From an uncultured Kocuria sp. (GTDB lineage: Bacteria > Actinomycetota > Actinomycetes > Actinomycetales > Micrococcaceae), in contig NZ_CANMRA010000001.1 in NCBI RefSeq assembly GCF_947500125.1, positions 228,836 through 292,835 on the forward strand: a stretch of DNA of 64,000 nt. The letters run 5' to 3'. The translations under genes and the position numbers were made by a program. Positions 44,599 to 52,441 of the stretch are shown piece after piece. The notes below the pieces were generated by a model, which had not been told where the DNA came from, did no database searches, and was given only the letters and a program-made list of their open reading frames with translations. Each line of letters begins with the position of its first letter. The first letter of the stretch is position 1.

Positions 44599-44925
44599 GT
44601 GGAGAACATCCCCCTGCTCCTGTTCGGCGCCGGCTACTTCATCATCGGCCTGGGCATCCCCGCCGGACTCGTGGTCGGCCAACTTGTCCTGGCCTGGCCT
44701 GCGCTGCGGGAGACCCGTCCGATCGACTCCGGGCGCCGCACCGGCGCCGGAGTGCTCGCCATGATGTCCCTGCTGTCGGTCGTGCCGTTCGTCCCTGCCG
44801 CGCTGTCGGGCAAGGTGATCCCCCTGGTGCTCGTGGGCGTGCTCGCGGGCGTCTCCGCATTCACCCTCATCCAGCTGTACCGCACCAACCCGGCACCGAG
44901 GACCGAGAGGCCCCGTGGGACCTGA
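44599..44925 (+). CDS. Island small membrane protein 2 of 4-gene operon
   Basis: 108 aa. Same architecture as gene 1: helix, AWPALRETRPIDSGRR loop, helices, then SAFTLIQLYR and a short polar tail. GTG 44599 with AAAGGA upstream, 15 bp after gene 1. Its end overlaps the next start by 11 bp. Confidence 0.7.
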   Translation: MENIPLLLFGAGYFIIGLGIPAGLVVGQLVLAWPALRETRPIDSGRRTGAGVLAMMSLLSVVPFVPAALSGKVIPLVLVGVLAGVSAFTLIQLYRTNPAPRTERPRGT

Positions 44926-45202
44926 CCCGCTGCTCGGCACAGCGCCGCTCCTCGTCACAGGGGTTCTGTCCACGGTCCTGCTCACCCTTGCTGTGACCAC
45001 GCTGCCGGTACTGCGCGGCCACCGGGTGACGGAACCCCGGATCCGCGCCGCCCGCTGGGCCTCGGCTGGAATCCTGATCGCCGCGGCGCCCATCATGTTC
45101 ACGGAGTCGGCCGACGGCATGCACGGGTTCATCCTCGGGGCCGGCATCATCTCAGTGGCCGCAGTGACCCTGCTGCGCCCGGCCCGAAAGGTGATCCCGT
45201 GA
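44915..45202 (+). CDS. Island small membrane protein 3 of 4-gene operon
   Basis: 95 aa. Helix, TLPVLRGHRVTEPRIRAAR loop, helices, AAVTLLRPARK end: the most diverged of the three. GTG 44915 has GAGAGG upstream. The stop overlaps the next GTG (GTGA), so translation is coupled. Confidence 0.7.
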   Translation: MGPDPLLGTAPLLVTGVLSTVLLTLAVTTLPVLRGHRVTEPRIRAARWASAGILIAAAPIMFTESADGMHGFILGAGIISVAAVTLLRPARKVIP

Positions 45203-45996
45203 CCCGCCGACGCATCTTCAAGGAGGACGCCTGGAGCTCCCTGGAGCCGCTCCAGAAGGGCCTGGTCCTTGGGGTCGGGATCGGGGTGGTCCTCTGGGCG
45301 TTCACCGGGACGCTGTCGTGGCTCGCTGTCGGCGTCTTCGTCGGAGTCGGCATCGGTCACCATGTCGGTCGGCGCCGGGCGCGCACCCAGAGGCCGACGC
45401 CCACGCCTCCCCTGAGACTCCCCACAACCCCACCGCCGCGACGCACGCCCACCCCGAAGGTGCTGACCGAGCAGGAGCGCGAGTCCCGCCTGCACTCCTC
45501 CGCCCACTTCCAGGGCCTGCGGCTGGTCGCGGGGAAGCAGGACCGCGTCTCGTCCCTGGCGCAGATGCAGAAGACCATCGGTGGCTTTCCGTCCGAGCGC
45601 TACGAGGCCGAGCTGGACGCCGCCCTGACCGGGATCGAGCAGGAGCAGGTGAGGGCCCGGGCCCGGCGCGCCGAGTTCGTGGCCGAGGCCCGGGCGATGG
45701 ATGCGCTCAACGCGGTGTTCTCGATCTACTACTTCAACAGCCGCCACTCCACCCACCCCCAGGAGGCCGGCCTGGGCTCCATCAAGCTCTACGAGGCGCT
45801 GGGCGACCTCTACACCGAGGAGCAGATCGAGGCGGCGAAGGCCCGCTCCAGCGCCCTCATCGAAGAAGGCTGGACCTGCGCGTACTACCCCGACGACAAC
45901 GGCCGGCAGATCCAGCAGCTGCGCGAGCACCACCCCGGCTTCACCGATACCCATCTCCACAAGGCCGCAGACTGGGGCTACTTCATGAACCGCTGA
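45199..45996 (+). CDS. Membrane-anchored soluble-domain protein, gene 4 of operon
   Basis: 265 aa. Two close hydrophobic segments (~22-58), a Pro/Thr/Arg linker (~60-90), then a ~170-residue hydrophilic helical domain with conserved-looking RLHSSAHFQGLRLVAG, IGGFPSERYEAELDAAL and HPGFTDTHLHKAADWGYF. No catalytic motif or family recognised. Coupled to gene 3 by GTGA. Likely the effector or sensor of the set, anchored beside the three small membrane proteins (inference). Confidence 0.7.
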   Translation: MTRRRIFKEDAWSSLEPLQKGLVLGVGIGVVLWAFTGTLSWLAVGVFVGVGIGHHVGRRRARTQRPTPTPPLRLPTTPPPRRTPTPKVLTEQERESRLHSSAHFQGLRLVAGKQDRVSSLAQMQKTIGGFPSERYEAELDAALTGIEQEQVRARARRAEFVAEARAMDALNAVFSIYYFNSRHSTHPQEAGLGSIKLYEALGDLYTEEQIEAAKARSSALIEEGWTCAYYPDDNGRQIQQLREHHPGFTDTHLHKAADWGYFMNR

Positions 45997-46141
45997 CCCG
46001 GTCGCTCGCCGGGGCGTGTCCGCACGTATGGAGCCCATGACGACCCCGCCGAGGTCGACCCGCTCACCGTCAACGACGGCGACACCCACCCCAGCTGCCG
46101 CCACCGTCCCGGTCGATGGCGCAACATCGAGGAGATCCACC

Positions 46142-46273
46142 GTGACAGATCGCGACCCGAACCGTCCTACCCTGCGCGAATGGTGGGACGAAACTCCTGT
46201 CGCCGCCCGCCTGATCTTCGTGTTCGCCTTCATGGCGCTGTCCGGCTGGATCTTCGAGGACTTCTACCGCTGA
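46142..46273 (+). CDS. 43-aa single-helix membrane peptide
   Basis: GTG 46142 follows GAGGAG. Sequence: charged start TDRDPNRPTLREWWDE, one helix RLIFVFAFMALSGWIF, end EDFYR. Too short for most gene callers. Function unknown. Confidence 0.6.
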   Translation: MTDRDPNRPTLREWWDETPVAARLIFVFAFMALSGWIFEDFYR

Positions 46274-46315
46274 CAGATGCCCTGACCGTCGCAGCTGGCC
46301 AAGCTGGATAAGCCG

Positions 46316-46603
46316 ATGACAATTGCCGAGGCCGCCGACGAGGACGGGGTCCTGACCGCGGTCGTGGAGGTCTCCCTCTACGCCTTGTTGGAGGGCCGGG
46401 CCAATGAGGAAGCCGGCGAGGACTACGCGGTCGTGCGCGAGATGGTTCAGGAGCGCCCCGAGCCGGCGCAGATGGGCTACGAGATCATCGGCGCGTCACC
46501 GACCAACATGCTCACCCTGGTCGCCCGCTTCGACCTGCGCGAGGCCCTGGGATTCGGCTGTGACCCCGAGGAGCTCGACGAGATGTTCGGCATCTCCGGC
46601 TGA
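46316..46603 (+). CDS. Small acidic soluble hypothetical protein
   Basis: 95 aa, pI clearly acidic (many Glu/Asp). Pattern TAVVEVSLYALLEGRAN ... GYEIIGASPTNMLTLVARFDLREAL. No family recognised. ATG 46316 with only a weak GGA upstream. Confidence 0.6.
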   Translation: MTIAEAADEDGVLTAVVEVSLYALLEGRANEEAGEDYAVVREMVQERPEPAQMGYEIIGASPTNMLTLVARFDLREALGFGCDPEELDEMFGISG

Positions 46604-46625
46604 CCCCACCGCCCGTGACGTGCGC

Positions 46626-46658
46626 ACGCCCCGGACTCCACCACGGAGACCGGGGCGT
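46626..46658. terminator. Bidirectional hairpin in the island
   Basis: ACGCCCCGG pairs with CCGGGGCGT and, inside, CTCC with GGAG around ACCAC. Between convergent 46316 gene and the SnoaL-like gene. Confidence 0.75.
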
Positions 46659-46673
46659 TCCCCGCCTGGTGCG

Positions 46674-47138
46674 TCAAACTATGCCGAGCTGCTGGGCCAT
46701 GGACATCATGTCGAGGTAGCGGTGCTCCACCTCGGTCGTCCCGCTCTCGTCGTGCCGGTTGAAGACGGCCATGGGGACGGACACCCTCCGGCCAGAGGGC
46801 TCGATCACCCCCAGGGGAGTCGTCAGCGGCCCTGTGTGAGTGCCCACGAACAGCAGCCGCATCGCTGCCGTGGGGCCATCGATCGCCACCTCTTCGATCT
46901 CCAGCTTCATGTCCGGCATCGCGGTGATCCATTGCTGGAAGTCCTGCTGGATAGCTGCTCGGCCGCGTACCGGCTCAGGCGAGGCAGCGGTGTAGACGAC
47001 GGCGTCCGGGCCGTAAGTGGATGCAGCCCCTGCGGCATCGTGGGCGTTGATGGACGCGATGACGTGCTCGACCTGCTCCCGGCGGTCCATGCCCTCGCCC
47101 GGGACTGGTCCGACGACGGACGTGTGGGTGTCGCTCAT
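46674..47138 (-). CDS. NTF2/SnoaL-like (ester cyclase-type) protein
   Basis: 154 aa. Cone-shaped alpha+beta barrel pattern: VEHVIASINAHDAAGAASTY, VRGRAAIQQDFQQWITAMPDMKLEIEEVAIDG-type centre and a final strand VEHRYLDMMSMAQQLGI. Family members are cyclases, dehydratases or isomerases of small molecules. ATG 47138 follows GGAG; TACCGT at 47196-47201 (minus) is a possible -10. The only island gene with an obvious enzyme fold. Confidence 0.8.
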   Translation of the reverse strand: MSDTHTSVVGPVPGEGMDRREQVEHVIASINAHDAAGAASTYGPDAVVYTAASPEPVRGRAAIQQDFQQWITAMPDMKLEIEEVAIDGPTAAMRLLFVGTHTGPLTTPLGVIEPSGRRVSVPMAVFNRHDESGTTEVEHRYLDMMSMAQQLGIV

Positions 47139-47341
47139 GGTGATCTCCGCTTCTGGTGGGCCCAGGCCCCACCCGCTCGGCAGGGCCGGCACTCGACGGT
47201 AGGCGCCGGCTGAGTGGGGCACCAAGGAGTGCGGCCGCATCGTCGCAGGCTCGTGACTCAGGGCGTATACATGACGCCTCCCATCCCGCCGACGATCGCT
47301 CTTGCGCCCCACCACGTGCCCCGGGCACTTCGTTGCGTCGG

Positions 47342-47599
47342 CTACCGGCGCCGGGCCCGCCTGTCCTGCCGGTCGCCGGCACGCTGCTGGGCTCGCCGGC
47401 GGATCCGCGATCGCTGTTCCCGGGTCCAGAACGGACCGAGTTTCCACCACAATCCCAAGGAAACAACCACCACGCCGACCAGGACGGCCGCACCCCACCC
47501 GTAGAGCAATCCGACAACGACGATCACGAAGATGCTCAGTGCGTCGATCAGCACGTCAGACCACCACGCACGCTCAGGCCATTGCCGTTGCTCTGTCAC
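47342..47599 (-). CDS. Small membrane protein 3 of a coupled trio
   Basis: 85 aa. Two adjacent hydrophobic stretches (~14-48) and a very basic tail (RSRIRRRAQQRAGDRQDRRARRR region). GTG 47599 overlaps the stop of the gene before by GTGA. No family recognised. Confidence 0.6.
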   Translation of the reverse strand: MTEQRQWPERAWWSDVLIDALSIFVIVVVGLLYGWGAAVLVGVVVVSLGLWWKLGPFWTREQRSRIRRRAQQRAGDRQDRRARRR

Positions 47600-47811
47600 G
47601 GCTGGCTGCTCCGTCCGCGGCGGCGCCGACCCTGCAGCCACTCGTAGAACGACAGCGACACCGCAATCAGAACCGCAGCGATGGTGAGCCCGGTCAGGGC
47701 TGGCTCGAACCCGGTCTCCGGCGGCCAGGTGCCCAGCTGCGCCAGCACCAGGAACGCCGCGCCGATGAGGATCGCAATCAGGTGCCCGCGCAGGGACCGG
47801 TCCGGTGTCAT
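47596..47811 (-). CDS. Small membrane protein 2 of a coupled trio
   Basis: 71 aa. Two helices (LIAILIGAAFLVLAQLG and LTGLTIAAVLIAVSLSFYEW) and a basic end. ATG 47811 after GGGAGAGG; overlaps the upstream stop (ATGA) and the downstream start. Confidence 0.6.
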   Translation of the reverse strand: MTPDRSLRGHLIAILIGAAFLVLAQLGTWPPETGFEPALTGLTIAAVLIAVSLSFYEWLQGRRRRGRSSQP

Positions 47812-47999
47812 GGCCTCTCCCGCGGGTCGATATCCTCGCCGCGACGAGCCCCCGAGGACCACAGGTTGCTCAGCAGCAACGCGGCCACACCGATCGCGGT
47901 CATCCACCAGTTCCACTCGCCCAGGATCAGGCGCAGCCCCACGATGAGGGCGACGATGATCGCAGCTTGGAAGAGCACCTGCTGCCATCGCCTCGACAC
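47808..47999 (-). CDS. Small membrane protein 1 of a coupled trio
   Basis: 63 aa from GTG 47999, which has AAGGAG 6 nt upstream. An in-frame ATG 48038 would add 13 residues with no ribosome site. Two helices with a WNWW turn between them. Together with the next two genes it forms an operon of overlapping tiny membrane proteins. Confidence 0.6.
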   Translation of the reverse strand: MSRRWQQVLFQAAIIVALIVGLRLILGEWNWWMTAIGVAALLLSNLWSSGARRGEDIDPRERP

Positions 48000-48070
48000 G
48001 CTGCACTCCTTCACGCTCAGCACCTTGCTTGTTCGCATCGTCGCACGGTCCGGCGCCGGTGGGCGTCGCC

Positions 48071-48445
48071 TCATCCGGGGCCGGCGACCGCCGGCGGCAT
48101 CCCGCGGCGGGCGTCCATGGCCCGGGCGTGAACCATCTCCATCCGGCCGTAGATCAGCGCGGTCGTCCCGAGGATCGGCGCCGGCGTCAGGGCAGAGAGC
48201 GGCCCGACGAAAATCAGCAGCAGCAGCGGGATTGCCCATCCCAGCACCGCGGCACCCCACCCCATGAAGACCCCGCCCTGGGCCTGGGTCACGTAGTCAT
48301 AGACCGCCGGCAGCGGATCCGGGTCGCCCTCGTCCTCCAGTCTGGCGTGCCGGACGTGGGTGCGCTGGATCCCGATGAAGCACACTCCGAGGGTGAGCAA
48401 CCCGAGCACAGCGTTGGAGAACCCGTAGCCGCCGATGGCCACCAT
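48071..48445 (-). CDS. Island membrane protein
   Basis: 124 aa, four hydrophobic segments, with a cytoplasmic HVRHARLEDEGDPDPLPAVYD loop. Start ATG 48445 lacks a ribosome site; a leaderless mode is possible. Divergent from the 48505/48547 genes. No family recognised. Confidence 0.6.
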   Translation of the reverse strand: MVAIGGYGFSNAVLGLLTLGVCFIGIQRTHVRHARLEDEGDPDPLPAVYDYVTQAQGGVFMGWGAAVLGWAIPLLLLIFVGPLSALTPAPILGTTALIYGRMEMVHARAMDARRGMPPAVAGPG

Positions 48446-48504
48446 CCAGGCCAGGGCCGCCGGTACGCTCTACCAATGCCCGACTCGAGCCCGGAGGTTG
48501 CCCC

Positions 48505-48546
48505 ATGACCGACCACTCTCCGCCTCCACCGCGCCGGACGGTCTGA
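48505..48546 (+). CDS. 13-residue leader ORF
   Basis: Encodes MTDHSPPPPRRTV. GGAGG stands at proper spacing before ATG 48505, and its TGA is directly followed by the GTG of the next gene, which has no ribosome site of its own. Suggests translational coupling; existence as a peptide unproven. Confidence 0.4.
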   Translation: MTDHSPPPPRRTV

Positions 48547-49076
48547 GTGCGCATCGACCGGCGGCTCACCGGTCTAGAGCACGGCGCGTGGCGCAGCCTC
48601 AGGGCTGTGCCGCTGCGGTGGTGGGTCCGTACCGCAACTGTGGCGCTGGTGCTGGCGATCGCCCTGTACGTGCTCGGCCTCAACGTCGGGTGGATGGACT
48701 GGTTCCGTGACCTCGTAGACCGGTGGTGGCGGTTCTACGACGACGTCCTGGCTCGGGTGAGCCCTTGGGCAGCGCTCCTGCCTCTGGCGATCGCCTACGT
48801 GGCCTAGCCGACCAGTGGTGGAAGCGTGCCGCATGGGCCCTCGACGCCGCCTCGGAGGGCAAACCCCATGTCCGCCAGCGGTTCGGGGACAAGGCGATCG
48901 ACGAGCTGCTGGAGTCGAGGATGGCTCCGACCGCGGACCTCACGATGTTCGATGCCGTCGTCGCCGAGCGGTACTCGGGGCTCTTGCGCGAGGTCGCCCA
49001 CGGCGATCCCACGGTCGCTCGTCCGCCCGGCGCTCCCCCGGGCGTGGACGACTCCCAGGCAGGAGGAGGACAATGA
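48547..49076 (+). pseudogene. Frameshifted membrane protein with WWKR-type tail
   Basis: Frame 1 (48547-48807, 86 aa) has a helix (ATVALVLAIALYVLGLNVGW), an amphipathic segment and a second helix ending AIAYVA-stop. Frame 2 continues at once with GLADQWWKRAAWALDAASEG and ~85 more residues to 49076. Insertion of one G in the GTGGCC at about 48800 would join them as AYVGLADQWW, giving ~175 aa. No slippery heptamer, so a 1-bp deletion or sequencing error is likelier than programmed shifting. DQWWKR...WAL tails occur in other actinobacterial small membrane proteins, from memory. Confidence 0.6.
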
Positions 49077-49360
49077 CCGTACGAACTTCCCAGAGGAGGG
49101 GTGTTCCCATGACGACGACAGCTCACAATCAGCAGGCGTCCGCCGGGTCCGCCGGGTCCGCCGACGATGCTCTTCGCCATGCCGCGTCGGTCTTGGACGT
49201 GGAAGTGGACACCCTGCGCGCGTTGCGTGCGAAGTCCCCGTACCGCGAGGTTCCGGTGCGGCTGTGGCTGATGGGCGAGGAGCCGATCTACGTCTCCACG
49301 CAGAAGCAGGCCGACGAACTGCGCGCCGTGGACAAGTCCTACCGCCTCGTGACCCGCTGA
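49073..49360 (+). CDS. Small soluble hypothetical protein
   Basis: 95 aa from ATG 49073, which overlaps the preceding stop (ATGA) and follows AGGAGGAGG; ATG 49109 with its own AGGAGG is an alternative (83 aa). Sequence contains DVEVDTLRALRAKSPYREVP and IYVSTQKQADELRAVDKSYR. No family recognised. Confidence 0.6.
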   Translation: MTVRTSQRRGVPMTTTAHNQQASAGSAGSADDALRHAASVLDVEVDTLRALRAKSPYREVPVRLWLMGEEPIYVSTQKQADELRAVDKSYRLVTR

Positions 49361-49362
49361 AC

Positions 49363-49399
49363 CACCGCCCCGCCGCTCGCACCGAGCCGCGGGGCGGTG
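49363..49399 (+). terminator. 11-bp hairpin after the 49073 gene
   Basis: CACCGCCCCGC pairs with GCGGGGCGGTG around a 15-nt loop, 3 bp past the stop. Confidence 0.75.
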
Positions 49400-49438
49400 C
49401 CATGTCCTCAGCCGGGACCAGCCGCACACATACCAGTC

Positions 49439-50674
49439 ATGACGACCTTCGTAGACCACCGGCACCCGCGCGCCACCGACGGCCGCTTCGCAGCCAAGGA
49501 CCACCCCGAGGCCGAGCTCGAGCTCGGGGCGCCGGCCATCACCTTGTCCGAGGCGACCGGCGACTGGGGCCCGAGCTTCCACGACATGGACTCCCGGCCC
49601 GCCTACGACTACACCCCGACCGAGCGCGCCGCCGCGGCGTTCCGCGCCCAGTTCGGTGCCGCACTGGACGCCGAGGTGGATGGGGAGTACTGCTTCGAGG
49701 GCCCGAACCGCCAGGTGCTGAAGATCCAGGCAGCGGGTCGCGTCGCGGTGAACTTCCCCGGCCCCACCGGCTACGCCGCCGAGGCGAACATGCTCTTCGT
49801 GATGGACCCGCTGCCGCTGGGCCGGCTCGGTTCTGACCTGGACGGCGAGGTTTGCCGTTGGCTGGTGGGCCCTGATGACTTCAACGCCGAGGACGCGCTG
49901 AAGGTCCTCGCCTCCTATGGTTGCCCGAAGCGTTTCGAGGACATCAATCGGGCGATCGTCAAGCTCGAGCAGCGAACGCGGCCAGACGCTTCCCTGCTCC
50001 TGCAGGTTCTGTTGTCGCCGTTGGGACGACTGCTACGGTGCGACGAGCAGGCACCGGGCGAACACGTCGCTCACCGCCTCCGACTCCCCGAGGAGCACCG
50101 CGCGATGAGCACCCCCATCTGGCAGAACTCCGAGATCCTCACCGCCGCGGCCGGCCCTCAGAGCCCGCAGATCCAGGCCGTCTTCGCCAAGGCGGTCGAC
50201 ATCGGCCTCGACGAGTCGCAAGCGCTGCGCAAGGCCTCCGAGCTCCACCAGAAGTTCGTCACCGACAACACCCCCGCCGAGGTCGACTACGACGCGCTCG
50301 GTCTCGCCGCCGTGAAGCTGGCGGTCAGCGCCGCGGCCGCCGCCGGGCGACAGGACGCCCTGGACCAGATCCTCGGCTCGTGGCGGAACCTGTCCCAGGC
50401 GATCGCAACGGACCTGTTCCTGCAGATGCACCGGCACACCCGCCCGGATGCCACGCCGCCGTCCGGGGACGCTCTGGAGCGCGCCGCTGCGGCAACGGCC
50501 ACCAGCTTCGAGATCCCGGTGGGCCACGCCCTGATCGGACTGGCCGCCCGGGACCTGATCGACCCCGACGGCTTCCCGCAGGACGCCTACGACTTCCTGA
50601 CCACCCCGTGGAACTGGGCCTTCGGCGCCGCCCACCCCGACGACGACACCGGTGAAACGGTGCAGGGCTCGTGA
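49439..50674 (+). CDS. Two-part hypothetical protein, possibly two fused genes
   Basis: 411 codons. Residues 1-~180 start TTFVDHRHPRATDGRFAAKD, a type of start common in actinobacterial plasmid/phage proteins. Residues ~180-222 look like translated non-coding DNA. The rest begins at an in-frame ATG 50105 (190 aa, STPIWQNSEILTAAAGPQ) that has its own AGGAG and a promoter-like pair upstream. The most economical reading is two genes fused by loss of a stop. No family for either part. Ends overlap the next start (GTGA). Confidence 0.6.
   Translation: MTTFVDHRHPRATDGRFAAKDHPEAELELGAPAITLSEATGDWGPSFHDMDSRPAYDYTPTERAAAAFRAQFGAALDAEVDGEYCFEGPNRQVLKIQAAGRVAVNFPGPTGYAAEANMLFVMDPLPLGRLGSDLDGEVCRWLVGPDDFNAEDALKVLASYGCPKRFEDINRAIVKLEQRTRPDASLLLQVLLSPLGRLLRCDEQAPGEHVAHRLRLPEEHRAMSTPIWQNSEILTAAAGPQSPQIQAVFAKAVDIGLDESQALRKASELHQKFVTDNTPAEVDYDALGLAAVKLAVSAAAAAGRQDALDQILGSWRNLSQAIATDLFLQMHRHTRPDATPPSGDALERAAAATATSFEIPVGHALIGLAARDLIDPDGFPQDAYDFLTTPWNWAFGAAHPDDDTGETVQGS
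50012..50039 (+). promoter_or_regulatory. Promoter-like pair inside the 49439 frame
   Basis: TTGTCG (50012-50017), 16-bp spacer, TACGGT (50034-50039); AGGAG at 50091-50095 and ATG 50105 follow. Confidence 0.45.
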
Positions 50675-51144
50675 GCGAGGGTCTGGCCGCCTGGGCGCAG
50701 TCCCGCCCGCAGCCACTCCCGGAGGCGCAGGTGCCGGCCGACGGGCGGATGACGCCGATCGAGCTGAAGGTCGTGCGCGAGGCACTGGGCCTGTCGCGCG
50801 AGCTGCTCGCCGCGGCCCTGAACGTCGGGGTGCGCTCGGTCGACGACTGGGAGTCCGGCCGGCGCCCCATCCCCGACGGGGTGCGCGACGACGTGGAGCG
50901 GATCGAGGCGTACACCGCCGAGGTCGCCGACCAACTGGCGGCCCACCTGCTCGAGCACGCCGGGCCCGGCCCGCTCTTCGAGGTCTACGACCGCGACGCC
51001 GACATGCCGGCCCTCGACCTGCCGGACGCACCCTTGCCACCCACGGCCCGGTGGTGGCGGGCGGTCGCCCACCGGGTAGCCGAGGACGTGCCGGGTCTGC
51101 GGATCGTCGAGGCGCCGAAGTCGCCCAGCCCGCAGCTCCGCTGA
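50671..51144 (+). CDS. DUF1870/YdiL-like HTH protein
   Basis: 157 aa. Residues ~27-85 (MTPIELKVVREALGLSREL, RSVDDWESGRRPIPDGV) have the HTH pattern of DUF1870 (YdiL) proteins, to which the anti-CRISPR-associated regulator Aca2 also belongs. The C-terminal ~70 residues are separate and Pro-rich. GTG 50671 overlaps the previous stop by GTGA, so it is coupled to the 50105 gene. Likely a repressor of this unit. Confidence 0.68.
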   Translation: MSEGLAAWAQSRPQPLPEAQVPADGRMTPIELKVVREALGLSRELLAAALNVGVRSVDDWESGRRPIPDGVRDDVERIEAYTAEVADQLAAHLLEHAGPGPLFEVYDRDADMPALDLPDAPLPPTARWWRAVAHRVAEDVPGLRIVEAPKSPSPQLR

Positions 51145-51300
51145 ACCCATGCTTGTGCACAGCAGTGGGGCTGCCGTGGCGCGGTCGGGCTCTCTGAGCT
51201 GGAGATGTCGGCGAGCCGCTGCGAGCGGCCCGACACAGCGCGAGCCACGTCGGGGGGCGTGGTCTCGCCGCGTACAGCGCCCCTGTCGGCGCTCGTCGCC

Positions 51301-51335
51301 CGTGGCGGCCCCGACGTGTTGGCGGGGCCGCCACG
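51301..51335. terminator. 12-bp hairpin, bidirectional
   Basis: CGTGGCGGCCCC pairs with GGGGCCGCCACG; separates the DUF1870-like gene from convergent small membrane proteins. The 51145-51300 stretch before it holds no supported gene. Confidence 0.75.
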
Positions 51336-51357
51336 GAGCCGGTCAGCCCGAAGGCGC

Positions 51358-51552
51358 TCAGTCCCCGGACATCAGGAAACCGCCGGCGGCCAGGAACAGC
51401 GCCGCCGAGACGGCGAACAGCGCCGCGGCAGCACGACGACCCCGGCCCTGGGGCATCGTGCCCTTGCCTTCGACCAGGCCATGCGCCAGGAACGCCAGCC
51501 CGGCGGTCAGGAACCCGAGAGCGAGCAGGTTGAGCCGCAGCGACGTCGGCAT
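51358..51552 (-). CDS. Small two-helix membrane protein (pair, second)
   Basis: 64 aa. Helices LLALGFLTAGLAFLAHGL and AAALFAVSAALFLAAGGFL. ATG 51552 shares its A with the stop of the gene before it (TGATG). Confidence 0.6.
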   Translation of the reverse strand: MPTSLRLNLLALGFLTAGLAFLAHGLVEGKGTMPQGRGRRAAAALFAVSAALFLAAGGFLMSGD

Positions 51553-51746
51553 CAGCTGTCTCCCGGGGTGAGCATGATGGCGACCAGCGTGCAGAGCAGT
51601 GAGGCGGCCACCAGCACGAGCGCGGCCTTCCGGTCCCGGGCGCCCCGGTCCTTGCCGCGGGTCTCGACCCACCAGCGGATGAGGAACAGGAACCCGGCCA
51701 GCAGCAGTGAGTAGCCGGCCGCCCGGAGGATCTCGTCGGCCGGCAT
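51552..51746 (-). CDS. Small two-helix membrane protein (pair, first)
   Basis: 64 aa, same length and two-helix plan as its partner, with a basic loop RWWVETRGKDRGARDRK. Ribosome site weak. The pair is likely a duplicated unit. Confidence 0.6.
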   Translation of the reverse strand: MPADEILRAAGYSLLLAGFLFLIRWWVETRGKDRGARDRKAALVLVAASLLCTLVAIMLTPGDS

Positions 51747-51856
51747 CAGCAGGACACCGCCTCGGTCACACCTGTCTGCGCCATGCCGCCAGCGTAGCGA
51801 CGCGCGAGCGCAATCCCACGTGGTCGGTCAGGCGGTCTGCTCGGTGGTCAGGACGG

Positions 51857-52161
51857 TCACCACTGGTCCTCCGCTTCCTCCAGCGCCTGGCGGGTCTGCT
51901 CGGCGTCGAGGGTGGTGTCGTCGGGGTGGCCGAAGGAGTGCATCTTCGTCGCGATCGCCGCGTCCAGGGGGCGCTCATTGATGCCGATGGTGACGGTGGC
52001 ATCCGGGTTCTCGGCCAACGGCGCGTCACGGCGCTGCTCGGCACGGTGGAAGGGATCGAGGTCCTGATGGGGCCCCTCGACGAAGACGCGGGTGATGGTG
52101 TCACCCTGCGGGGGACGACGGTGAGCACGGCGACGGCCTGCTCCTGATCAAGGACGGTCAT
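51857..52161 (-). pseudogene. Frameshifted small soluble protein
   Basis: Starts MTVLDQEQAVAVLTVVP at ATG 52161. At the C5 run near 52108 a missing base shifts the frame; one added C gives VPPQGDTITRVFVEGPHQ and continues through NPDATVTIGINERPLD and DDTTLDAEQTRQALEEAEDQ to the TGA at 51857 (~101 aa). Unshifted, the frame gives Arg/Ser/Pro noise. Either decay or a homopolymer sequencing error. Confidence 0.6.
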
Positions 52162-52441
52162 GGGAGGTCTCCTGGGTTCTGGCGGTTCTGGGCCTCATGC
52201 GTGCGGCAACCCGTCTCGAAGATGTGCACACCGGCCGGCGATGCTCGTGACATGGCATGCGAAGGCCATCGCGTTGGTCGGCGCGCATTCCGGCACGGGC
52301 AATGTGGCCGACCATGTTGGGCTCATGAATGAGAACTCATCAGTGCCGCCGGCCCAACCGGCCGGACCCGGGCCCGCTGGCCCTGGGACTCGCTCTCCTA
52401 CGGCGTGGGCAGAGCACAACCGCCCATGCGGTTCTCGTGTA
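52162..52441. other. Island stretch without a supported gene
   Basis: About 280 bp. Contains a short inverted repeat ATGAG-AA-CTCAT near 52331 and nothing else I can name. The possible 74-codon minus-strand frame here has no ribosome site and no protein-like composition. Confidence 0.4.

Noticed and set aside
48790..48810. Programmed -1 frameshift at the 48547 gene
   Set aside because: No X-XXY-YYZ slippery heptamer or downstream structure; a single-base deletion explains it better.
52195..52419. 74-codon minus-strand gene at the right island end
   Set aside because: No ribosome site or -10 box, Pro/Gly-rich noise, no protein-like pattern.
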